NCBI RefSeq assembly: GCF_963678975.1
Contig: NC_089275.1
Location: 24,427,977 to 24,491,976, forward strand
Length of the DNA stretch: 64,000 bases
From: Dysidea avara
Lineage: Eukaryota; Porifera; Demospongiae; Dictyoceratida; Dysideidae
Reading direction: 5' to 3'
Part shown: positions 10,814-23,300 of the stretch, piece by piece
How positions within the stretch are numbered: the stretch's first letter is position 1
Layout: each line of letters starts with the position of its first letter
Program-made: the position numbers and the translations under genes
The notes under the pieces: model-generated
What the model was told of the DNA's origin: nothing
The model's input: only the letters and a program-made list of their open reading frames with translations
The model's database searches: none

Positions 10814-13213
10814 CTATGAGCTAGATATAATACGTTTATAAATTTCAAGAAATGCTTCATTGATATTTACACCAAACTTAGCGCTAGTTTCAAAATAGCC
10901 TAGCCCTTGTGAAGTAGTAAATTCTTTTATCATGTCTTCACTGACTTGCCGTGCATCCACCAAATCACATTTACAGCCAACAAGAACTTTATGACAGCTT
11001 GGTGATCCTTTAGTAATCCTACATAAAAGATTGGCATATACATATCAAGCCTGTTAAAATACATGTACAGACTACATGTGGTGTAGTGTATATACTGTTC
11101 CTTACCATAAGTTGTGCACATTGAGAAAAGAATTCACATTAGTTAGATCGAACAAAACAAGTATTCCTTTTGCTTGCTGACAGTAAGAATCCACTAGTCT
11201 GTAATAACGTTCATGTCCAACTGTATCCCATATCTACGTATATACACACAATTTAAAAAAAAAGTTTTTAAATATATATATATAATGTACAGTAATATAC
11301 TATAATGTATTTTGCATGGGAGGATCAAAGCAATGCTGCGTATCGTATTGTCCATACAGTACTAATCAGCTGCATAACTGTACAGTTATGCAGCTAATTG
11401 GGTAAATACAGTACAGTTATGCTCTTAATTGGGCAAATACAGTACAGTTATGCGGAGAATTTATTTAAGGAATGTTACGTAAACAACACACCGTAAATTA
11501 CTAAACCAGCCAAACTAATCCTACGAGTTCATTCTATGGCTAGGAATAGATTGTATAAGCACTTACTGATCGTCTGATCACGAAGCCTTTTAAACACGAC
11601 TCCACTAAGACAGCACGACTGATCACGTGTGCGACATTGTAAATCGCTAAAACTAGCCAAACTAATCCTATTAGTTCATTCTACGACTAGAAATAGATTA
11701 GTTAAACACTTACTGATATCCTGATCACCGAAAGTCACAGCAGTTTGAGTACTAGAGAAAATTGCTCTGAGCCAGACAACCAGGAAGTAAAATATAACAG
11801 TTAAAGCACCGCCTATGCTTGTGTGTATGAAAATACAGCACTCGGGGGGTGTCTCGAGGCAAATACAGCACTCAGCTTCACCTCGTGCTGTATTAGCCTC
11901 TCGACACGCCCCCTCGTGCTGTATTTTCCATACACATGTGCGGCAGTGCTTTAACTCGTACTGCTCAAATGCAAAATCATCTTGTGAGAGTGTGAGTAAT
12001 TAAAAGAACTCACAAATTAAAGGGTGTGGCACCCGTTTTGCTCGCGAGTATTCATCCCATTTTGTTTGGGATACATACCAGATCTGATAAATACTTGTGA
12101 GCAAAACGGGTGCCACACCTCAAGTTTTTTAATTGCTAGCACTCTCGTGAGATGATGTTGCATTTCAGCGGTACTGTACATTAGAATCTTGTGGTTTTAA
12201 AGTGGTTGTATTGTTTAACTGTGGGGAAATACTGCAAAGCAGGTTTATAGTAGACATTAATTTAATTGCTAAATAGGTACTTAGGTGATAAAGATGATAT
12301 CACATGATTTTGCAAAGATCACATGCTGCTAAAAGCTCCATTACTAAGCACCCTGGGAAGATATGGTTGTCCAACCAAAGCTGTGTATGACTTGAACCTA
12401 AGAGCATGTATGGGAAATGCTGCACATTCCTCAAACTTAATGCTCAAACTAAAAAAAAAAACCATTGCACTTTATTGCCTGTGGGCTCACTAGCAACAGT
12501 TTCACAAAGCTTTCTTTCAGACTATGCAGGCTAGTTTCATTACGGAACCATCACAAATGATGCAATGGTGGCAATTAAACACAATTCCATGCACATGTAA
12601 ATCGATGCAATTCATGCTGCTGTCACTCTGCAAGTTGTCTGTTGCAGTCTGTTACTAGTATTACTTCAATATGCACGTGTCATATTCTATGCATAAAATA
12701 ATTTTATGCTTACTATAGCAAAATGCAGTTCATGCCGTAAATTATCACGTGTATATAACTTTGTTCAAGAATTATGTGATCTTAATTTTTGAAATAAAAA
12801 TAAAGCAAGTCCCTAAATGAACAACTGTACACAAATTTTTTTCTGCTGTCTATTGCTATTACTCCAAGAATATTCAACAGATAAGGCTGAAACTGTAATA
12901 ATACAATGGCATTTCTCTTTAGACAACAAAGAAGGCATAAAAAAAGAAAAATGAAAACTAGTTGGGTGCGGTCACATATGCATATGAGACATAATAAACT
13001 GACCTGGAGCTTTGAAACAGTTCCACTGTGTTTTACTGTTTTAGTCAGAAAGTAGCTACCAATTGTTACAGGTTGGAATGGGTCAAATTCTTCATTGACA
13101 TAGCGTGTTACAAAACAAGATTTTCCAATGCTGTCATCACCAACTACCACAACCTTAATGGATGGATCACCTGATGATGATTCTATTTGCTCCACATCAT
13201 CAATACCTGCCAT
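10814..13213 (-). CDS. Rab-like small GTPase with atypical G3 and G4 motifs
   Basis: Three exons join in frame to 180 codons: 13213-13004 (donor CAG|GTCAGT), 11233-11106 (acceptor TAG, donor TTATG|GTAAG) and 11018-10814 (TAG stop). Exon 1 carries the P-loop GDDSIGKS and the switch I Thr in VTIGSYF. Exon 2 opens with WDTVGHERYY, the Rab WDTAGQERF motif with the catalytic Gln replaced by His. Exon 3 has VGCKCDL where NKxD is expected, and an intact ETSAK. The chain ends IYKRIISSS with no cysteine, so it lacks the usual Rab prenylation site. Length (180) is short for a Rab because the hypervariable tail is missing. I infer a cytosolic Rab-like protein with low GTPase activity and unusual nucleotide specificity; the exact subfamily is unclear. 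Intron 1 (about 1.8 kb) is full of inverted repeats. Confidence 0.88.
11498..11730. repeat. Direct repeat pair in GTPase intron 1
   Basis: GCCAAACTAATCCTACGAG..CACTTACTGATC near 11510-11580 recurs as GCCAAACTAATCCTATTAG..CACTTACTGATA near 11658-11726, about 148 bp apart. Just upstream (11370-11455) the phrase ACAGTACAGTTATGC recurs with spacing near 40 bp and forms a hairpin with TGCATAACTGTACAGTTATGCA. Confidence 0.6.
11800..11956. repeat. Inverted repeat in GTPase intron 1
   Basis: GTTAAAGCACCGC..ATACAGCACTCGG on the left pairs with CCCTCGTGCTGTATTTTCCATACAC..GGCAGTGCTTTAAC on the right. Inside, AAATACAGCACTC also repeats directly. It fits a small foldback MITE. Confidence 0.6.
11957..12178. 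repeat. Second inverted repeat, abutting the first
   Basis: CAAATGCAAAATCATCTTGTGAGAG and GGGTGTGGCACCCGTTTTGCTC on the left are answered by GAGCAAAACGGGTGCCACACC and CTCTCGTGAGATGATGTTGCATTT on the right. The loop lies near 12055-12085. It resembles a foldback element inserted beside the previous one. Confidence 0.6.
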
Positions 13214-16200
13214 AGCAACTGACCACTGTGTTGCTAGTTGCTAGGCTTGACCTGGGATAAGTGCAAATAATGTAATTTCAAGGTAAACATTTTCAACATG
13301 TGTAGTACATTTGGCAAACAGAATACATGATAAAATGTCTGGGAAACAAGTCAGAATGGACACTATCATTGGTGAAGACCTGATGTGCTTTCAAGTAGTG
13401 TATGATGGAGTAATATACTTAAACTCATCAGGCTAACAGATTAAACGTATTATCAAACGTATCATGTTCTGTGAAAAAAATGCACAAAAAACTAGATAGT
13501 GACTTTTTACGGTTCACACTTGAGCAATACAGGTATACAATCATTATACTGCATACAAAGACCTAATAAAAGTTTAGGGAAATTATTTTACAGTGCAACT
13601 AACAACAAGACCACAAACGGGCATTTGAACTCAACAGCTATCACTTAATTTATATTTCAAAAACAATGAGTAAATACGTTGTATCAAAATTCTCCACACT
13701 AATGGTGATATTGTTTAAGAAGATAATATTATTATGTACATGCATTGTCCAGTCAGCTATGAAAAATATTAAATATATCCTTATAAGGTCTGGAATGTTT
13801 ACATGGTAACCACAGCCACTATAATTATAACCTTTCTGTGGAGAAAGGCTCAAAAGTTTAAGCCAGTACCTAGTGACCTATGTTCATAGTTTTAAATACC
13901 ATCCATCTCATTGTCTCTATATTTAGAAAATGGTATGCACAATATGCTTTGATTTTTGGAGGATGATGAGGTCTTTAAAATCCACTAAGAGATCTGCTGG
14001 CAGGTTCTTAAAATGGTTAGAGACCTGCTAGCAGTGCGAGCTTCAATCTTTTCAGCACTTTGACAAAAACACATTCAGTCTTCCACAATTATGTTAACAG
14101 TGTGTGACGATTTCATATAACCCAGTCCTCAATCTATATGCCCATATAAAATGTATACATTGTCTAAGTTGGTTAGATACCACACACTCGGTTGATCTTT
14201 GTGGATTTTAAAATCTACAAAGATCCTCATGCTAGGTCTCTAACCTACACTTGACAGAACCAGGCTTCCACCCAAATCCAATTCTACATATTACTTGTTA
14301 AAGTTGTAAGACTGGATGTGTGTGGAAACCTGGTTTTGTCAAATTCGGTCAAATAATAATTATTGTCTTTTATATGAGACCAAAACCTGTCATGCCACAT
14401 AAAACTGATAAAAGATTACAATTGCTTGTATAAAATAGCTATTCTATTTCACAACTACACTAAATGTACACATTTTATACCTTGTCAATGAATACACCTA
14501 CCCATAGCATGTTGCTACCTACACAACATAGCTATAACTAAATATGGATTTAAGAAAACAGAGTATAAAGTTCTATTACCAAAAAAGCACACAATTGCAG
14601 TATTAGCCATATATGAAACCACGCAGAGCGTACATAGCCTGTGTACTATATATAGAAAATGATTCACTGGTAAAGATAAATGATAAACTCTTAATCAGAG
14701 GAGTTTAAGCACCATTAACATTAATTATGTAAAATACTTGATTTCTGGACTATAAACTAAAGAGTACAGATGATGTAGTGAAATGTGGCATCATAATTGT
14801 CTGCAGTTGGTAGAATATAGATGTACCTGAATGTAGAATAAAACACTGTTTTACCTTGATACCACCTGGGTGCTTCAAAACCAAAGTACACAAAGCACAA
14901 GCTAAATTTCTAATGATCCTCTCTGTTCACTAGTTTTGTATTATGACTATTGAGGTTCACGCGACACCAACACAACTATGTACCCAGTAAGTAGCACTTA
15001 AAACACTTCCCGCCTCCTCTGACTCTTAAAATGGTGTTCAGTACAAAATTTCAAACACAGAATTAACAACTATATTAGGAACAGAATGAACTATAGTTGG
15101 AAAAATAACTATTGGTTTACCAAACTTCCATATCTCAAGGGGGTGTCACTCCGATAGGCACTGTACTACGATCTGCAACCGCGGTCAAAACTAAAGGTCA
15201 ATGAACAAGGCCGATTTTTCACGAAGAACAATGGTCAAACTGTTTTTCCAGCACGGTCAAAGCTTCGCGAGTAAGTAATACACGAAAATATAGCAAAAAT
15301 AAACAGAGCCAGGTCAGTAGTAAAGACAAATTTTCGATGAAAGTCAACGGTCAAAATCGAAAATCAATCTTGACTGGCTTTGACCCCGGTCACAGATCGT
15401 AGTACAGTGTCTATTGGAGTCACACCCCACTTGTATCTAACCAGTGGCACAGCCAGCCTTTATGAACTCCAGGGCTTTCGCCAGGTAGTTTGGGCTGACA
15501 GAGTTGAACAGGGCTAAGGCTGTGATTGTCAGCCTGGGGATTAATCCTACTTTGGCTACACCATTGACTAAATACAATGCCATGTCACATCAAGAGAATT
15601 TATTTTGAATATTTGGAACCCACAAATATTTGCACTAAAATACCCACACACTGTAACACGCACCTAGATGATTCCAGCTATGGCACTACACTATCAACCA
15701 CACTAACACCTATAACTAGGAGCGTTTTTTGTGCTTTGCAAAATGGTTGATCATGTTCCCGGGGATGTGCCATGCGAGCTAGCACGCTTGAATGCAATAC
15801 AATTTAGTGGCTCTATGATCTTTTCTATACGTATCGCTAATTTACCATTCAAGGACACTGCTTCCATACATAGTAAAATGTTTAGTCTACGAAATTGTCT
15901 CGGCTTTTGTAATTCAATATACTGACAAACGCCATTGTACAGTTAATTAATACCTTGCGAGTCACCAAGAGAGCTTACAAGATACTGCTAACAATGAAAG
16001 TCTCTCGTAACTAGTAAAAGTCGAAAGTAATTCTTCCAGCTGTTCTAAATAATGCCCCGTGCAAAGAAATGACGTGATGCGCTGTTTATGCGTAGGTGTG
16101 TCGCTAGGGGTGACAACTACATGGTCACATGTCTCAAGTTGAGTTTGCATGTAGGTGGTATGAGGAAGTGACAAATTGTTGAGTAAGTACTGGCTATGGT

Positions 16201-16340
16201 AAACATTGCGTACATAACTGAGACATAACTGTTACAATAGTTTAAAAATACAACAAAGAAAATAAAGCAATTTTTACATAACTAATTATGTTGTGGCAAA
16301 ATGACATGCAAATAAGTGTGTGAGAAGTTATGACAATATT
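13214..16340. other. Gene-free interval with hairpins
   Basis: No coding exon is supportable. A perfect hairpin GATCTTTGTGGATT/AATC(T)ACAAAGATC sits at 14194-14225. An imperfect foldback with TGACAGAACCAGG arms lies at 14251-14341; the arms resemble the element at 19721. Confidence 0.5.
15139..15429. mobile_element. MITE with long terminal inverted repeats
   Basis: Left end GGGTGTCACTCCGATAG then CACTGTACTACGATCTG; right end CAGATCGTAGTACAGTGTC then TATTGGAGTCACACCCC. Interior arms carry repeated GGTCAAA units in opposing orientation. About 290 bp, no ORF. Confidence 0.75.
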
Positions 16341-16844
16341 TTATAAGTTATCAAAGAGGGCTTTCTTTGATGCCCAGTCACCACTCTTAGCTTCTTTGCT
16401 CTTCTTTCGGCCTTGTGGTAGTGCTGCAGCCCTGCTGGAAGGTGGCAATACACCAGGACCTGTTGGACTAGAAGGTGGCGGTGTTACTGTCGGACTATCC
16501 ACCCAATCCATGTTTATTGTTGCCCCTTCTGTAATCATAACCCCTTGTGCCTTGAATATCTTTTCCGTTTCTTGGTCAATCACTAAGATCCTTTTTCCTA
16601 TTCCAGTGCCACTTTGAATTCTTCGCACAACTTCTTGATGTGTACAACGTTCTATATTTTCTCCATCCACTTCGATAACATGGTCACCTGCCAGCATGCC
16701 TGCATCATAGGCAGGACTTTTGAGATTCACTGACTTAATGTACTGGCCATTCAGCTGCTTGTTCGTGTACATGTGGAACCCAAACCCATCTGATGTTTTG
16801 TCTATGACAATCAAACGGGGTCCATTGAACTTTCTTTTTGACAT
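16341..16844 (-). CDS. Single-PDZ NHERF-like scaffold with ezrin-binding tail
   Basis: A complete 167-codon frame in one exon starting MSKRKFNGPRL. Residues about 9-96 form a PDZ domain: the carboxylate-binding loop GFGF (residues 20-23), then GQYIKSVNLKSPAYDAGMLA and GDHVIEVDGENIE, closest to the PDZ domains of NHERF1/NHERF2 (SLC9A3R). The region 118-150 is Pro/Ser-rich linker. The last residues DWASKKALFDNL match the ezrin-binding motif at the end of vertebrate NHERF1 (..DWSKKNELFSNL). The protein therefore keeps both ends of a NHERF but one PDZ instead of two. By family knowledge it links membrane proteins bearing C-terminal PDZ ligands to ERM proteins and cortical actin. The 5' UTR is split by an intron (16865-17108). 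Confidence 0.9.
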   Translation of the reverse strand: MSKRKFNGPRLIVIDKTSDGFGFHMYTNKQLNGQYIKSVNLKSPAYDAGMLAGDHVIEVDGENIERCTHQEVVRRIQSGTGIGKRILVIDQETEKIFKAQGVMITEGATINMDWVDSPTVTPPPSSPTGPGVLPPSSRAAALPQGRKKSKEAKSGDWASKKALFDNL

Positions 16845-16864
16845 CCTTCAACCTGACCACAATC

Positions 16865-17108
16865 CTACAGTAGAGACAAAATCATCAGTAAAGAACAATA
16901 CATCCACAAGAGATCTAATACCTAAACACTAAAAAGCGCAATACGATACATGCTTTAACAAACAAGACATCTGTTTTCGAGACGCCTGTGATCGATGCAG
17001 CAGCTGTACGATTACGTAAAGCACCGTGCTCAAAAGCAAAAAAGCAGACATAACTGACAGTATGAAATGTTTATGATACACGTCAAACAAACAATTACTG
17101 AAACTCAC
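16865..17108 (-). other. 5' UTR intron of the NHERF-like gene
   Basis: Donor GAG|GTGAGT at 17109/17108 and acceptor TTTTGTCTCTACTGTAG|G at 16865/16864 on the minus strand. The non-coding first exon would lie upstream of 17109. Confidence 0.6.
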
Positions 17109-17199
17109 CTCTCGCCTTGCTGTCCTTCTTGAATGTTTATTGGGTGTGGCGATTAGCAGGTTCAAAAGGATCACGTGCTTTCGTGGTATCACGTGATAT

Positions 17200-17345
17200 A
17201 GGGACTTCTGTTGGCTGCTTACTATGTTTTGTTTACCTCCTTACAACAGCTACGCTACTTCGAAATAGTGTAACAGTTGTGAAAACAAGCCGGTGATTTG
17301 TCTACATTCTGATTTTGGTGGTGGGCATTTTTTGGAGTTGATGTG
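17200..17345. promoter_or_regulatory. Probable shared divergent promoter
   Basis: The NHERF-like gene (minus) and TGFBRAP1 (plus) have start codons about 500 bp apart, and the first NHERF-like UTR exon already begins near 17200. The transcription starts of both must therefore lie in or close to this short stretch. No TATA box or specific factor site is claimed. Confidence 0.45.
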
Positions 17346-20300
17346 ATGCCTCCACCGTATAAAGTAAACTTGTCAGCTTTTGAAATTGTCCCTGCTGTCG
17401 AGAATGTAGTGTCTGATGGAAGATCAAAGACTGAGGTATATTAAGCTGTTTCACTCCCTCGGGGTGGGGTACCTCCTAATCAATGGACACTCTGGAGCAT
17501 AGTAAAATTATTCTATGTGTTTGTGGAACAATTTGTTAACATACTATAGTCCAGGAATTGGACAGTATGGAAAATCTGGTGGGAGACCAGCATGCTATCA
17601 AGCATAGCCAAAATTTTGTGTGAAAACTGCAGTAGTGTGTATATTAACTTGAGGCCCACTGTTGTATGATCAAAACTTCCATTCCTGAGAAACATGTGTA
17701 CCTACAATTAAATTTCTTTTTGTCTCCATTGTTGTTTTGCAGAAGCGAATTGCCAAAAGTTTCATTGAGTAATAAGAATTGTTAGCTCTTATATAAGTAG
17801 CTATAGGTACAGTATTACATTGCAGAATTACAGGCTTAAATCTGTCAGGAGCTCTTATAAGCTACAGTACTGTTAACAAATTCAACAAATATAGGGCTAC
17901 AGTACTGTGAACAAATTCAACAAATATAGGCCAAGTATATGCATTTGGCAAGATTGTATTTGCAAAAGTTGTGTACTGCAGCTGTGGTTATGGAAACTGT
18001 CTTCGTCTATACTGTTACAGGGCAAGGTCTAATTCCAAGCCTACCTTCACAGGTGTTTAATACAGCAAAAAGGATACAGGCCATTCATTCTTAGCATGAG
18101 GTATTTATTTAGTTTTAGCTCATGTAGGTGTGGATGGACACTCACATAGTCATGCATGTGGGTTTCTGAATAATTTCAGGTAATTAGGGGCACAGCTGGC
18201 TGTGGGTGTATACCCAGTTTAGAAAATATAACTCTTTTCATCTTCATTTGCTGTTTTGAATACTGCACATGATGGAGGAGCTGAAACTTGTAAATACCTG
18301 TTTGCATGAAATATTGTAACAGTTGTATTTGTGATTTGGATTGTTGTTTATAGGCTACAACATTGTGGTTTCATGCACCATTAAAGCACTAGACTAGGCT
18401 CTTGAAGGAAATATTACACATTACTGAATATAGTAGTCCCCTTGCTTGTAGTGTATAATTGCACAGCTCCAGTTTTGGTGTACACAATTCCTTTGTTAAA
18501 ATTTCTAGGTTGAGAGTATCTGTTGCTGGGAGAATAACCTCTACATTGGTACTAATGATGGGTGAGTATGTTAGATGTACATGTGCCAAATTATTGTATA
18601 AATATATGTGCTACTTTGTTGCATGCATAATTCATCTACATTTCATGCATTTGTAGGTTGATTATGTATTATCGTCTTGAAGCAACTCGTACCCCAATGG
18701 GGAAGATGAATCACCAGTCCATCTTGAAGTATAGTAAACAATTAGTCCAGGTACATATTTTTAGACATACATATACTGTACAGTGGCTCTATATATCTAT
18801 GCTTGTATTTTTAAGCCAATTGTACATACATTTAAAAGTAGAATTGTGCCACAGCTGGTTTCTCAAATATTTCTTCTGCTATATCATATTTAGTTACATT
18901 ATAGCATTTCACCCTTTATGCGTGTGCTTTGTGTGTAGAAAAAGCCAGTACAACAGTTGGCAGTAGTTCCAACTCAGTCAAAGCTACTTGCTTTAGTTGA
19001 TGGTAAGTAACTGTGTACACAAACTGCTACAGTATACAGTATAAAATTACTTGCATTGTGCGATGTACTGTATATTGCACTTAGTATGTTTGCGTTTGCA
19101 ATTTGTTGTTTGTATTCACTTGTGTATGGTATACTGTATGTATGTATGTACATGTCATATTGTGTAACATCACTCATATTTTTTTAGGATTCCTTTATCT
19201 GATGAGCAGCCACAACCTTGAGGTTATTATTCACTGTTTACACTCTAATGTTTGCATCAATTTATTTAACATGTTCTATATTAGTTGGTTACATGCTTTA
19301 CACTTATTAGTTCATGAAGAGTGTCCAACTAAGACACATTCAGCAAAATCACTGTGTATAAATTAGAGCACCACACCTCTGTAGAGAAAAGGCTTTACCT
19401 TATTCAACACCTATTAGCAGTTCTATATCACCAAAAAACATGTTAATTTGATCACAGGTAATTGTCTATTCAATGATAAGCAGTGATTTTGTACAGGCTG
19501 CATTGGTAGTTAGACACTCCCTCCCTTGCTATGAACTCTTGGTGTCTGCCATTGCTCTGAAATGGTACTATAAATGCTAGCCTTTAAGAAATACTTCACG
19601 TTTCAGCTACACGTTTCTGACTTCCTGTATTCACAGGCTTTAAGCCTTCTCACAGGACCCTAGTGGGGTAGCATTCAGAGAATACTGTGTGAAATACTAC
19701 AGCTATAAAAGTGGCATGGCATATGTGACCCGGTCTGACAAAACCAGTCTCATAGTTTTACAACCCATAACTTTTACTTGAAACTTTCCCATGAAAATGT
19801 TGGTGCTGTATGCAACAGGTGAAGTTTTACCTTGTTCACTATACAAGTTATGATGAAGACTGGTTTTGTCAGACCAGGTCACATATATATGCACATGCAG
19901 CTATTTATGCATTCAGTGTGATATGTTTTTTATTTGTAAATGTGATATATGTATTGATCCTTATTGTAGTTTTTATCCCCACGAGTACATACTACACATA
20001 AGCATAGAACATAACATATACTTACTAATGTCACCTACGCATGTTTGTTTATTTACAGCTCGTTGACTCTGGACAGAAGATTAAAAATGTGCGTACTATC
20101 GCTATTAATGTACTTATGTAAATGCACAAATGCATGTAGTCTTTGTGGTGTGAATATTGTATTTATGCACTGTACACAAGTACGTATGCCTATTATAACA
20201 ATGCCTACACTGGAAATATACACCACATAATGTGTGTTTTATATACATACTCAAATAACAACAATATGTACACCTGTATTTAATTTGTAACTTGATTGTG

Positions 20301-23300
20301 TGTGCATGCACATATGTATGTATTACAAGGGATCAGACTGAATTAGGTATTAAATGTCCATTAGCCTGATGCCTTCAGGCCAGCATAACTCAAATACAGC
20401 TGCAGGCATGATTTATTCACACGTTAGTCACTAGAGCCTGACAGATGTCTTTTGGCATACCACAGTATGTACATTATGCATCATGAACTTACCTTTATCC
20501 TCCTTTGTGTCTTACTGACAGTTGACAGTACCAATGTGTCGATTCAAACTGTAATGGCCATTTCAGTTTTCAGTAATTGATAGTCGGTATGTGCATGTGT
20601 TCAGATGCAAAATTCTTCTGGTTTTGTACTTCCTTTTGATGTGGGTTCACCAGTCATAATTATGTTACAAAAAGGTAGGTAAACAAGTACAAGGAAGAAT
20701 TAGGAACTTGTAAAGTTCAATTAGGTACTTGTAAAGTTCAATTAGGTATCATAGAAACGAACAGTAAGTTAGTGCATCAGTCAGAAAATTCCAAATGTTT
20801 TAAAATTTTGTAGCAATGCAACTTATTGGAAGCGTTCCAAGTTGCACTGGGTTTGATTTATGCATAACAGATACTGCCAAGGTGTGGTTTCTGATAAATA
20901 ACTTTTTTTTTGTCAGAAAATGCAAACACCCATGATCCCTAATGTGCAATACTATTACCAAGAGTACATAATATTTATATGGGGAGAGTATCTAACTCTC
21001 AGTATGGCCTGTACAAAAACCCTGGGTAAAGTTCACCAAAGTTCACCTTTCATCAAATCATCACCTAGCTTCATTGGAAATAGAGAACTGTTGATTTATG
21101 TTGATGAGGGCAGAGCCTTTGTTCTCACAAAATGCTGAGCTGTTACTTTACCCAGGGTGTTTGATGAATGCATTCAAGTTAGACACTTTCCCCATATAAA
21201 TATTATGTACTCTTGCTACTACTGTACTGTACAAACTATTAGATTTGCAGCACTCAGCTCTATACATAACTAACATACAGACAGTGGCCTTTTCATACAT
21301 AGTGTACTGTACTGTTATTATGTATGGTGTATATGAATTTTTATTTTAACCAGATTCTCTCTTTCTGTTTAAATGAAAGCAAAACAGATATTAGCCATGC
21401 AACAGAGGTATGGAGTAATGTATATGCATACATGTATATGTTTACTGCATAAACAATTTGTGATGTACATACACTAATAATACTTGTATACATGTAAAGG
21501 GAAATTGGCTTTTGCATATATGGTATGCCCAATTATTATAAAACATACACGGTTTTTATTAAATGTACTGGTATATTGAATTTGTTTATGTACAATAGTC
21601 AGTGTAATATCTTATGTGATCACAAGATCAGAGGTACTGTTTGCTCTGCAGATAGTTACTGTGCCTGGTAGGAAGAAAGTGTTGCAAGTTCATGCCTTAA
21701 ACGAAGACCGGTTTGTTTCAAGGAAAGATATCAGTGTTCCAGATCAAGTTGTGACCATGGTATGTGCATGCAGTGTTTTTATTAGTGTACATATGTGTGT
21801 TCTCATATATACTCCATTTGCTGGCTAATCATACAAACTGCAGTTGTTAAACTTTTCAGTAAACTATAGTAACCAATGAAGACTTAAATCAAGTTCCAGG
21901 AAAGGTATGCCCAGGAAGTAAGAAGGCAGCTAGAAAATGTTCCACTTGCAAGTACATCGTAACTCAAAAGTTCTGAAACCTGGTATATACGAAAATTGCT
22001 TGAAGGAAAATATTAGGGAGAAAAAGACCTTCAGTGTAATAGTAGTCAATGTGAAAAAGTCAAGAATCTTAAATGCTGTAAACTTGTAGACTTCCTTTTG
22101 GAGGGTTATTAATAAAAGACTGTATAATATACAAGTATACATGTAAGAAAAAAATTAGGAATTTTATATTAGATTAAGGACAGTGTATAGTGCTGCAATA
22201 AAAAGTACTGAAACAAGTTGGATCGGAGTAGTACATAATGTCCAAATACTGTAAAACAATAAGAAGTGAATATCCCTACTGTTGTGTCACAGTAGGGATA
22301 TTCACTTCTTATTGTTTTACAGTATGGATACTACGTACTACTCCAATCCAGCTTGCTTCATTACTTTTTATTGCAGCACTATACACTGTCCTTACTCTAA
22401 TTTAAAATTCCTATTTTTTCTTATACTCGTTTGTACAGTTTTTCACAAGTCATGACCACTAAACAGCCTGCTTTTCACAAAACTAGTCACAATATTTTAA
22501 AAGAGTTAATCACTGTACAAAATACGTCCTTTGGCTGATTGTATGTGTATTCTCTGGAGAGCTTTTCTTTTCAACAAGCAATTGCAATTAGCTAAAATGA
22601 AAGGCCTGGTTAGAACCAACTTTGTTGTTTACAACAGTTTTAAATTTGCTCCAAACATACGTATAATTAGATTGTTGGCATCAGCAGAAGGTATCACTTA
22701 CATTCAAATGTCATATCTTTACTAGACAATTTAAAAAAAAAATGAAATAGGGATTGCTTGAGTAAATCAACAAGTATTGTGATTACAATGAGTAAACCCA
22801 CCAATTCCTGTTTTGACTGCTGGTTTGCTCTGATGGTAGCAAATGAGTCAAAATAAGGGTTTGTAGGTAGGTGTACTCAATAACCACAATCCTTGTTGAT
22901 TATTTACACCAGCTAAAAAATTGTTTATTATTGCTCTAAGAGGTAGAAGCTACATACATGGCAAGTTGTGCGTGAGAGTTGTTTACAAAATGTGGGCCAG
23001 TGTATAAACACTCCACCAAACTTTATAGTGATAGCTAGGCAATAGTTTAGCCATAGAAATCAAGTTTTGTGTGGCACAGACCGTATATTGGTACAGGGGC
23101 TCAGTATAAGACCCAGACCTAACATATTTGTTAAATTGACTAAACCTATTTTGACTCATTTGCTAGTGTCAAAGTAAGCTGACAGACTGAGAGTTATGAT
23201 ATGTTATCTGTCCATGCCTACCATTCCTATCCCTATTTCAACTCTATATCTAGATGGGCTTTTCTCAGTCCAGGATATATTTGTTGAGCCAATGTAGTTG

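Noticed and set aside
15731-15925. 64-codon plus ORF near 15.7 kb
   Set aside because: No motif, splice partner or context; treated as chance.
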